A program made the translations under genes and the position numbers. A DNA stretch of 64,000 bases from Rhyacichthys aspro. Taxonomy: Eukaryota; Chordata; Actinopteri; Gobiiformes; Rhyacichthyidae. Positions 1 to 9,798 of this stretch are shown one piece after another; position 1 is the first letter of the stretch, and each line of letters begins with the position of its first letter. The stretch lies in the NCBI GenBank assembly GCA_036850595.1, contig CM072161.1, positions 13,103,905-13,167,904 of the forward strand, given 5' to 3'. A model generated the notes under the pieces. That model was not told the origin of the DNA. It saw only the letters and a program-made list of their open reading frames with translations, and made no database searches.

Positions 1-404
1 ACTAAATTGGGTTTCAGGGCTGGGATTGCTTGATATACAGAATTTAGTAGAGTTACATACTTTTCTTTTTATAATCACTGACATGTTAAGGTATGATCAT
101 AGAGCGCATATTCTCTAAGGACATACCTATTACATTCTGAAGAAGCTGACTTTCCATTTTAGGAGCCTGTCTGACCCAAAGTGTATCCACAGCCTGGAGA
201 CGTGGCAGCGCCTCCGGTCATATGATTAGGGAACCCCACCCCGGTTTGCCCACCCTAAAAGGATTTACATTATCATCCTCACGCCATCTAACGACCATTA
301 AATATTAGCAGTAACTACACTGTGAACTCACTTACCCCTGCACAACTCTGCAAAATTAGGAGACATAAATTCAGAGGCAATGACCACCCAAAATAGTGCC
401 ATTT
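1..404. other. Upstream flank of nufip2
   Basis: No coding exon recognised on either strand. An open frame beginning with ATG at 380 runs through the promoter and overlaps the nufip2 start in another frame. It would be a real upstream ORF only if transcription began before 380. Confidence 0.4.
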
Positions 405-534
405 TTAGCCATTGGCTGCTGACGTTTACAGAGGCTTCAAATAGCTTCCGTTTTGCGCTCGTTGTGATTGGACTGTGCTGTACTTACCAGAGAGCTAACA
501 TATTGGCTGAACAAGTCCGACACTCTACACTTCA
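405..534 (+). promoter_or_regulatory. nufip2 promoter / 5' UTR with two inverted CCAAT boxes
   Basis: Two ATTGG (inverted CCAAT, NF-Y type) sites lie at 411-415 and 467-471, 56 bp apart, just upstream of the start codon at 535. A CRE-like half site (TGACGT) lies at 419-424. There is no clear TATA box, as expected for a housekeeping gene. Transcription start is inferred to be between about 480 and 530. Confidence 0.5.
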
Positions 535-682
535 ATGGAGGAACAGCCCAAAGATCGGGCACAAGACAAACAATATCACCACCACGGGGAAGACAGGCAC
601 TCAATTCAACACTCAACTGGTTTAAAACATGATCAGAGCCACATCCAGCGCCAGCATCAGGAAACGCACACGAAGAAAACAG
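535..682 (+). CDS. nufip2: nufip2 coding exon 1
   Basis: Begins MEEQPKDRAQDKQYHHHGED and ends QETHTKKT plus the first base of a Gly codon. The HHH run and the LKHDQSH...QHQET order match the human N-terminus in compressed form. The donor is ACAG|GTTGGG at 683, and the reading frame hits a stop shortly after, so splicing here is required. This ATG was chosen because the downstream peptide matches the family; the ATG at 380 is in another frame. Confidence 0.88.
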
Positions 683-3600
683 GTTGGGCCATCCGGAAAA
701 GTTAGCTAACGCTGGCTAGCCTTACTCAGCTAATGTCAACGAGCTTGGCCGCTATTGCTAACTAGCGTAGATTCCAACGTGATTTGAGGCTTCGCTTGAA
801 AGCTACAAACTATGCCAAAGTTCTCAAGTTGGCATACAAATTCAACAATTAGCGAGTTGCGTAACCATTCAGGCTGATAACTGAGCACTGTCAAACAATA
901 TCTAACGAGAAAGTTGGGTGGTTGGCTGACATTGCGTGACAGTAGTCGGTGGTAGTGTTTGACATATCGGGGATTGACCTTGTGTGCGCCGGTTTCACCA
1001 CCCATTTTCCATTAGTATATGTTAATAAAAGACTACTAAATACTCTTTCTAACGTTATTTATCCCAGGTAAACTGCGTCTATTACTGCGAAGTGATGGGC
1101 GTTAAACGATAGCTATGAATTGGTCTTATTCATTTGGACATGCCTGTGTCCAGTTTAGGAAAACGAGCCGGCTCCACTGGAATGTTCTGAGCTGCCATTT
1201 CCTGTCGGCCATGTTACAACAGCACGCATAGCTAATGCTAAACAAGCTACTTTGGAATACTTCTACAACCACAACATCATGTAAAATGGCACGCTATTGT
1301 ATTCCTTGTATTTCTGCCTCTTCATAGGTTTGTAATGTCTTTGTACAAGCAGTTAATACCTGAACGTGTTTTAACGGCGAGTGAGTTGCAGCTTGGTTGA
1401 CATGAGCTGATGCTAACGCTAGCTCTGACAGGCCTGTTGCATGTTGCTCAGTCAACATGAAGCCACGCAGCAGGTTGAGAGTGACCACTTGCTAAAACGG
1501 TATTCCAGTGACACACACACACAGCTATCTTAAAGCTCGCGTTAAAATTCTCTATCTGTGTTGTCAAAATGCTATGCCAGTGCCCATACTCGAAGTTTAT
1601 CTAGTAATATGTTAACCGCATGTGTATATGTTCACAGACACAGGGGCTGCTTATTTGAATGGGGAGTACCACGTTGACACATGCCTCTGCGCTATGCGTA
1701 TACCTATTTATGGTTCACTGGCAGTCCATATTTATTTCTTTTACTCTTAACATCTCAGCGACTTTGCTGTCTAGTTTGTCAGTCCAAAGTATATTTGAGC
1801 CCTTTGTTCAATTTGCTGTTTAAGCATTATTCATTATAACTAAACACAACTTAGTTATTTTGACTGCAGTATAAATATTTGACTAGTTAGTAAGGTACAT
1901 TTTACCTGTACTTATAGCATTTGATCTTGATATATTTATAGTCTTTTTTTGAGTCCTAGGTGTCAAAATGGACTACAGATAATATAGACTAAAATTAGAC
2001 AAATGCATAGCTGTGGCAATAGTCATAAAGAATGTGTGATTTGGCGATTTACAGACTATTCAGAGGTATGATCACAAAAAAAAAAAAAACTCAATTGGTT
2101 GCATCTAATTGCACACACCCAGACCTAGCAAGATATGAGTTTTGACTTTGAGAGACTTGTGATAGACTGATTGTTTCTTATCTTTTAGGCAATAAAAAAA
2201 TAAATGTCAGTGACGAGGAAGGGGAGAAGAATCCACACCAGTCTGATACTGTTGGCATGTCACATCCCACCAACAGCAATGGTAGCAGACACACAAGTAA
2301 TGCAACTGTGAAGCAGAAATCATCACAGAAGCTGTATATGACTGTTCCCAAAGCGAGCAGCAAAGCTTTGGACCATAAAAAGAATATGGACCTTAAAAAT
2401 GACAAGGCCCTGGATTTAAATCATCATGATGATAAGTCAATGGATAAAAAAGACTTTGTATTGCTCCAAAATGGCATTGTAAACTGTGGCATAATTACAA
2501 ATGGGTATTCTAGCAAAGACAATGATGGCAGTGGCTCTGAAGGTGGATATACAACTCCAAAGAAGCGCAAGGCCAGATGTAACAATGTCAAAAACACTGA
2601 CAATGTGACACGAGAAAAGGAGAAAGACATGCAGCAGGGCAATAGTACGCAGGAGTCTGGGGCTTTTAGTCTTGAGACGAATGAGAAGGGAGCTGCTTCT
2701 CGACTTGATGGCTGCAGAGCTGGCCATAAAGTGGAAGCTCCACCTGCCACTCGGCGAGCTGTTTCCTCGGACACTTTGGTTGGTGAATCTCAGAGAAAAA
2801 ACTCTGATGGCAAATCAGTAGGCACCTTTGGCAAAAAGACTGAAGAAAGACACAAAGCCAAGCTTTCCTCACCTTCAAAAGAGGACTCCTGGACTTTGTT
2901 CAAGCCCCCTCCAGTATTTCCTGTGGATAATAGCAGTGCTAAAATTGTTCCCAAGATCAGTTATGCAAGTAAAGTTAAAGAGAACCTCAACAAAGTAGCT
3001 CAAGGTGGAGGAGAGGCACTGCCTCCTCCTGTTAGACTGTCACAGGTCCCTATGTCTGCTATGAAAACTATCACCTCAGCTAGCTTTACTAATGGTCCTG
3101 TTTCTGGTAATGGGAATGGCTGCCCTTCAGTGGGTACCTTCTTTACTCCTGCTGCTAGTAGTATTCCACCAGCCCCATCTATCCCAGGAGGCGAGAATGT
3201 AGCATCTCCTCTGGAAAGTAACTGTAGCTCTATGAGTAGCCCTGTAGATGGAGAGGCGTATGAGCTTAGAAAATGTACTCTTTTAATTTACCCTTTAAAT
3301 ATGCAACCTGTGCTCCCTAGTGCTCGCCACCTTGACCCACCGGCTGCTCAGACAAATCAGAAAGTCCTAGGGGACATCTTCCAGAATCAGTGGGGGCTTT
3401 CCTTTATCAATGAGCCCAGTTTAGGTCCAGATGGAGGAAATGGACAGGTGCCTGGAGCAGACAACACTACAGTGTCCACTCCTCAAAGCGAGTGTCAGCC
3501 CTGCTTTGAGAACAGCTCCTCAGTCTCAGATCCAGCCATGTTGGCCCAGGAGTCTGAGAAAAGGACTCGCTCCTCTTGCGATGCGTCTGTCACTTGTTCT

Positions 3601-4369
3601 CCTGCTTGTGGAAGTGACGAGGAGAGCAAACTGCAGCCATGTGATCAGGAAAAGACAAAAGAGGAGACCAAGTCTGCAGGCTCTGCTGTGGGCCTGGGGA
3701 AAGATAATGGTGCTAAATGTGCCCAGGGCCCCGTGACCACTGTGCTGTTTGGCTCATCTAAAGAGCCAGCTCACTTTAAGGACACTGGCAGAAGGTGTAG
3801 CTGGGGCTCCTTTGACATAAAAGCTGCTGTCACTTATCACACTAAAGGTAATTACAAAAAGCACACATTCAATCATATTGTGTTTTTTCCATCCCGCTAA
3901 ATCTGTCACATGTCTGTATTTATGCTAAACTTGCTATTTCTCATCTGTTCATACTCAAATTAATCTTTTTTTTTTTCTTTGTTGTACTAGAAATGGAATT
4001 CATTTTTAACTTGCAAAAACAAGGTAAGCAGGTTACACTGTGTGTATAGATTCATTATTTTGCTGTGTATTTCATGTAACTTTAAAGCTACATGTTTCCT
4101 GAGGAAACATATTCCCAACTTTTAATACAATAAAAACTGCCTTGACTTACACTCAACACATACAATACATGATTACAAAAATACCTATATAAAGCATGTT
4201 TTTTCTTTGTCATTCTTGGATTGTAAACATTTATTTTACCAGTTCATTTGTTTGATTTATCTTGTGATTGCCTCTAATCTAACTGATCCGTATTTATGTT
4301 CTGTGTCCTGTTTTAGATCCAAAAAGAGTAGTGGTTTATGATGAGACCAAGGACGGACCTGATCAGTGA
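535..4369 (+). CDS. nufip2: nufip2, FMRP-interacting protein 2 (4 coding exons)
   Basis: Full coding region joined as 535-682, 2189-3847, 3991-4023 and 4317-4369, predicted 630 aa. Recognised by blocks shared with vertebrate NUFIP2: SGSEGGYTTPKKRKA (around residue 165), KEDSWTLFKPPPVFPVD running into KISYASKVKENLNK (about 281-318), LGDIFQNQWGLSFINEPS (about 443-460), and the C-terminal block from SWGSFD to KDGPD. The family protein is an RNA-associated, largely disordered protein that binds FMRP and is found in ribonucleoprotein and stress granules; it also cooperates with Roquin in mRNA decay (family knowledge). No folded catalytic domain or membrane segment is visible. It is rich in Ser, Lys and Pro, with a basic PKKRK stretch that could serve as a nuclear signal. 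The human protein is about 695 aa, so this copy is slightly shorter, mainly because it lacks the long His/Gln tract near the N-terminus. All introns are phase 1 with GT-AG ends, and the gene looks intact. Confidence 0.95.
683..2188 (+). other. nufip2 intron 1
   Basis: Intron of about 1.5 kb. Its first 750 bases are dense in GCTAAC/GCTAGC motifs (for example 703-721, 758-766, 1228-1240 and 1412-1425). A short (CA)n lies near 1511 and an A-tract at 2077-2089. No coding exon was seen. Confidence 0.8.
2189..3847 (+). CDS. nufip2: nufip2 coding exon 2 (main exon)
   Basis: Large exon carrying about 550 of the 630 residues. The acceptor is tcttttag at 2181-2188 and completes the Gly codon with GC; the exon then reads NKKINVSDEEGEKN. 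It ends ACT AAA G|gtaatt, phase 1. Reading on into the intron gives a stop at 3900, but the spliced continuation matches the conserved family C-terminus, so the exon ends here. Confidence 0.95.
3991..4023 (+). CDS. nufip2: nufip2 coding exon 3 (33-nt microexon)
   Basis: Encodes the E-MEFIFNLQKQ stretch. The acceptor is ttgtactag and the donor CAAG|gtaagc. Both flanking introns are phase 1, so skipping would keep frame. Matches the EMEFI...QKQ segment of vertebrate NUFIP2. Confidence 0.93.
4317..4369 (+). CDS. nufip2: nufip2 coding exon 4 (C-terminus)
   Basis: The acceptor is ctgttttag. Encodes DPKRVVVYDETKDGPDQ and a TGA at 4367-4369. Human NUFIP2 ends with nearly the same peptide, which confirms both the splice and the stop. 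Confidence 0.94.
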
Positions 4370-7300
4370 GGTAGACCATCTGCAGTACATCTTCCGTGGA
4401 AATCCAGTTGGATAGCTCAAGTGACAAATGTGAAACTATTGATAGTTTAGCATGACAGATTTCCCTTGGAGTCATAAGTGGAGCAACAGACTTCTCAGAA
4501 ATACACTTAACACACACATGCACACATTTGAGGGATGTGCTAAAGGAGTCGATCTGTGCCTCTCTTATTCGATGAATGGACACGTGCGACTTTGAGCTGT
4601 GATGCCGTTTGTCTTGTGGCTCTTTTAGGACAATGTTCAACTACATCAAGGTGTTACGGACTGCACCTCCCAAGCCTTTATCCCGTTGAACCGCGGCAAA
4701 CCATTGGTGTGATTATGGGATGCCTCGGCCGTTATCTTTTTCCATGCATTCACATGAGTTCAGTGTAGATATGTTAGATGTCATACATACACATCTGAGT
4801 GCAAGCGTCAAAAATGAACATTTTAGAAAAGAATGCCTTGAAGTGGTGGAGTAATGCTCTTCTTGTTAAACTGTAAGTGGAGTGGGAGCTGATAGTTAAG
4901 GCTTCTTACAGGAAGCAAGAGCCCTGTCTTAAACATTTAGAGGGAAAACAAAACACTTTTTCTTTTCTACCCTTTGGTCTGACGCCGTCTGCACTGCAGT
5001 ATAGCCCCACAGTATACAAACAGAAGTGTGCCACACTGCCACCTGAAGGAAACCATACAACCCCCACCCCACCCATCCACCTCCACCACCCTTTTTTTTT
5101 TTTTTTAAAATCTTGGTTGTTAACAGCAATCCTTGTCATTTTAAGCTTTCACACATTTCATGCTGATTCTGATAATGTTTGATTAATCTTGAATTCACAT
5201 GAAAACACATTTACATTGAAATTTTAGAACTAAACTGAGTTAAGCGAGAGACATTCTTATTGTTGGGTCTTCTGCATCTGTTGTTCTGTTTGTTTAGCAG
5301 AAATACTCCAGATTTTATTTGGATTTGAATTTCACTTTCTGGGAAAAATCAAACATGTTGCATTTTGCAATTTTTATTTTCTCAGTTTCAGCATTTGGAC
5401 TTGTCTTATGGCATTGTTTCTTGTGTTTGTTTACTCATGGAAATGAATAAGGCCACTGTTCATCACCACACAAAGATAACAGTAACATAACAAAAGATTG
5501 CAATACTAATCTAGGGCCCTGACTAGCCACTTTGTCAAACTGTTTTGAAATGTGAAGATGAGTTGTGGTTTTTATGTTCTACTGTGGAAAACATTTACAT
5601 TTGGAAATCAGTGTGCAATAACCGTGTGATCTGTGTGTGAGAAATGGGTTAAAATAACAAAACTCCCATCAAGCCTAAGATGCTGGTGTAACCTACCGTT
5701 CAATACTATGTTCACAAACGTTTTAGTATTTTGTTCTTACATTATGTGAAATCTAAAGTAGCTCTAACTAGCCGGCTTGTTCTCAGCATTTTCTCCAAAT
5801 CAAGATTGGTTTTTACTCCGTAACAAAGTAACTGTCGGCGTTTCTTTGCTCAAGCAGATATGATTTGGTTAATATGTGGATTAATAGCACTTTATGTAAA
5901 CTAATTGCTTTTATCTTTTAATTACTAGAGATCTATATGTACTGACAAGAAATCCTCCTTGAAAGAATGGCTTTGGGCTGTTACTTTTCAGAAAAAAAGT
6001 AAGATGATATAGAATTATTAAATGTAACTCAGGTAGTGTTGATAAAGCCATGACTATGTTAAATATCTTCTTTTTGCCAAATGGCCCATCCATAAATATT
6101 GCCAATTTGGAAATGGCTCTTTGGAGCCCTGTTTATAAAGAAACACCAAATAATTGGAGTATATTTTCTCTGTTTTGCCCCCGTTTAAAAGCACATTGCT
6201 TGTTGCGCTGTTTTCTATGTAAACTTCAGATTTTTCTGTTCACACAGAACCACCTGTCGATTTTACACAGAACATCATTTGTGTTAATGCGGGCTTGACA
6301 CAAATATTCAAAGCGTTCTTCTTCCCACTGTTTAGATGTGTTGCAGTTATGGTCAAGTGGAGTCTAAACTGCAGCCATGTATTTTGGACGAGCTGTCTTT
6401 AGTGGCCACATTTGATCTCAGCTTTCTTTTCATACTGTAATGTGTTTGCTTCCATTGTAAAGCATGAGCTGAGGGTTTCACTAGATGCAATCCTATTGCA
6501 TAGATCTAACCAGTGAGGATGCAACACCATCTGGCCAAATGGAGTTAGCATGTAGCCATATGTTTCCCTGCATTTTTGTAACTTGACATTTAGGTTATAC
6601 TGAAGGCACTCGTTTTACCCAAATGCTCAGAATCCTCAGACAAAGTAACATTTAAGTCCCATATGGCAAATGCCATCTTGTTCAAGCATCTGTAGGCTTT
6701 AGATGTAAACAGGGTGAAAACTGAATTTTATGTGATGTTACTGTAGTCTTATAATGAATACTTTTTCCATGTCTCATTTTTATGAGAAGATAGTCTTGGG
6801 AAGGGAAATCAGAGAATTGCCCACACCCCCCTTGCCTGGAGACTTATCTTTACAAGCACTTAATAAAATGGCAAAAAATATGCATTTATAAAGATACATG
6901 TATAAGGTGTTGAAGCCTGCAAACCAAAAAAGGCAAGTTCTTTGAATCAGTGATGAGGGGGAGGGATTTAAATTAAGTGTTTGTTGTTGGTGTATGCCTC
7001 AGAATAAGGCGAGTGGCGTTTGTGTTTCCCCACCTCTCCCCTACACACCTCTTTAAGATGTGCAATCACCTCAACTGATGCTGATGCAGGCTGCCAGTGC
7101 TGTGTTGGAAATAGCATATGTACATGGCCAAAGTAAAACAACATCTGCCTAGACCATAGAACATTTCATGCTTTCATATATTATTACGAGTTTTTGTATG
7201 ACATTTTAGTGCCATTTCCAACACAGCCTAGGTTGTGAGTTTGTTGTTTGATGGATGTGTGTGTGTAGCAAGTTCTTCCTATTATATGCAACTTTCTGGT

Positions 7301-8830
7301 ATATTTAAGCTCTGCCCCATTGCCCTCTTTTACCCTTTGTCTTTTCATGTTCAGGTGCCTGTGTGAAAAGAAATAATACATTAACAGCAATTTTGATTGT
7401 TTAAAAAATCTGCTTCCAGCGTATATCCGTGCCATTCTGTTGTTTGTCGTTTTTTGGTAACCTTTACATTGCTGTTCAGCTTATTTCTTTTAAGAAGCGT
7501 CCTGGACGCAGCTGAAAGCATTGAGAGTTTCTTGTTTTTCTTTATAGATTTTAAAATGTTCATGGCTTGTGGTGGGAATTGTGTGACCTAAAGCCAAAAT
7601 CAGTTTGAGTGGGACGGATCGTGTTTACCCGCGCCAGTCCAGTTGTCATGTCTAAAGTAGCACATATGGTAATAAATTGAAACAGATTTAACAAATTAAT
7701 ATTTTACCATAATGTTTAAACTTTTTTGTTTATTCTAGAGTTATAACCTAATTTATCCATAGATGCACAAGTAGGATGAAACTAAAAGGAGTAAATGAAT
7801 AAAGACGTCTCACTTTGATGAGTTTTTAGATGATTTTAGTTATTTGATTTATGCTGATGTAGGTTTATTTTTTCCCAATAGCACCAATGTTAATATATTT
7901 CAAGTTGCTGTTTTTCCCGCAGATTTATACAAATCACTTAAACACGTTTCTTTGATTTGAAATCCGTTGCATCCAGAGTTCCTCTTAATATTTTTCTATT
8001 TGTCGTGTGTTGCTGATGGAGTTGTGACACGAGAGGAAGTGAAGTTTTATCACACAGTTCAACAACTGCTTTCGCCAAAGGTACACTACTCGGATCATTC
8101 AGCTGTTGAATTGCAAATGCACAGACAGGGCCATGTGTGATGTCATCACCAGCTTCCTGACACCTCGCTGGCTTTGAACGAGTTTTCTTTTCTTTGTGTG
8201 AGCAGAAGTCGTTACTGTAGCAGCTGAATGTCACTTTGAGCGTGTTATAAGGTGCGAAAGTGAGACAAACTAGAGATAAAACAAATACCGAAAGTGCTGC
8301 TTCTTCTACCAGTAATCAATCGTCTGTAATGGGAAATGCTGGACTTTGGTGTTTGTGCTTAACTTCTAAAAACTGTCCCTTCCTTTTAAGAGAAAAAAAA
8401 CTGCCCTTGCTTCGTGTGAAGATGTTGGAGTTAGTTTAATTCAAGGACACCTGAAAAGTGAACAAGGGCGACGTGTGTCTTCAGGAGTCTGTACTAACAG
8501 TCATTAAAGAGATGTTGTGCCGAGTCATCTTTGTTTTTTTCTTTCTCATCTCAAGTGACTGTTCTTTTTATGGATGCTTTTTTTTTCTTTTCTTTTTTTT
8601 CTTTTCCAGTCTGCAATTTATCTTTTCAATCTTGCCCCAAAAAGGCAATAGCATTTCTTTCTCAAATGTCTTACAAGTTGGCATTTTAAGTTAAGTCAGC
8701 AGTCTGATTGTTATTTAAATTTTTGTTTTGAATTTAACACACAATGTCCTTGTTTTTATTTTCTTTTTCTTTTTTTTAAGCATGGTAATAACCCTCAAAA
8801 TCCAAACAATGTAATAGAAATAAAAGAAAA
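4370..8830 (+). other. nufip2: nufip2 3' UTR (extent uncertain)
   Basis: AT- and T-rich non-coding sequence follows the stop codon. AATAAA signals lie at 6862-6867, 7671-7676, 7798-7803 and 8819-8824; the last is the most distal good candidate before the next promoter. Mammalian NUFIP2 also has a 3' UTR of several kilobases. A T-tract at 5093-5106 and T-rich stretches around 8578-8606 and 8760-8777 lie inside it. No convincing ORF is present. Confidence 0.5.
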
Positions 8831-9640
8831 ACATCCAGTGTTCACAATTTTAGTTTCCATTAAAATGTCAAATTTTCATGAAACTAAATGTGTTTGTTGA
8901 TCTTTTCCCACATTGCAACTATATTATTATAACTAAGTTTACTGTTTAAAATTACATTATTTATACTGACTGTGCATTTTTTTTTAAACATTCTTACTAA
9001 ACCAATTAATTTAATAAGTAGGCATTCATTCAGAGAAATCTATTAATTGAGGTTTCATTCACATTTCCAAAGACAAAATTCAAATATTTTAAGGGCAAAT
9101 TAAAGATTTTTGCAGGAAAATGTCTTGTAGGTTTTGTTTCCTATACTAAAACTAAACTAAGCTAATCTGAAGGCTGCACACAGTGTCAGAAATCTCTCTG
9201 GAGTTGTGATATTCAATTACTACTTTAAATTTCATTTTCCAAAACTATACTGACACAAAATGCTCCAAGCATAACCAACACAAAGTAGAGTCCGCTGTGA
9301 ATATGTCACTGTGAGGTGGGACAGCTGCCTGTTGAAGGTGGGCTCTGGGCCCTGAAGCCATGTGTTCACAGCAAGAGCCGCTGGTGCAAGGACAGCATTA
9401 GTGAGAAACATGTGGTCCTAATGAGCTCAGCTTTGATCGGGAAGACTTCAGGGCTCAAGGCGGAACAGGTCCAGTGTGAGCGTGGTTTAAAGACGCCCCC
9501 TTGTGGTTGAAAGACTGCTGCACAACACTGGGCCTCACTGGAAAACTGAAGATAATCACTAGGAGGCCTTTCATGCTTAATCTTTGCAGATTTAAATTAT
9601 TCAGAACTTGTCTTTAATAATAATATGAACATAAACACTT
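8831..9640. other. Intergenic: nufip2 to the 397-aa gene
   Basis: AT-rich up to about 9280, then a GC-richer block (9300-9530). That block contains an open frame of 64 codons without homology and a CTCF-like site at 9492-9506. No gene is supported. Confidence 0.5.
9492..9506 (-). promoter_or_regulatory. Candidate CTCF site
   Basis: On the minus strand this reads CCACAAGGGGGCGTC, close to the CTCF core CCASYAGRKGGCRS (12 of 14 positions). It sits between the end of nufip2 and the start of the next gene, a plausible boundary position. Sequence match only. Confidence 0.4.
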
Positions 9641-9648
9641 GGTTATAG

Positions 9649-9656
9649 TATAAAAA
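9649..9656 (+). promoter_or_regulatory. TATA-like box of the 397-aa gene
   Basis: TATAAAAA lies 98 bp upstream of the ATG at 9754. This would place transcription start near 9680 and give a 5' UTR of roughly 70 nt. Confidence 0.45.
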
Positions 9657-9753
9657 CAGTGTCAACAGTAGCAACAGTTACCGAGGTGTCCAGAGTTCGA
9701 AAACAAATTTGTTGGTCGTCGTGTGTTTTCACAAAAGTCAAGCGGTGAGTATC

Positions 9754-9798
9754 ATGGATGCTCTCAAAGAAACTAGAGGCATCTACAAACCCATTAGG
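9754..9798 (+). CDS. 397-aa gene, coding exon 1
   Basis: Encodes MDALKETRGIYKPIR; donor AGG|gtgagt, phase 0. Another GTGAGT lies 9 bases before the ATG (9745-9750); if used as a donor it would remove this start codon. Confidence 0.75.

Noticed and set aside
3848..3900. Extension of nufip2 exon 2 to a stop at 3900
   Set aside because: The GTAATT donor at 3848 and the downstream exons restore the conserved family C-terminus; the read-through is intron.
4257..4640. 127-codon minus-strand frame
   Set aside because: Antisense to nufip2 exon 4 and the start of its 3' UTR; no recognisable product.
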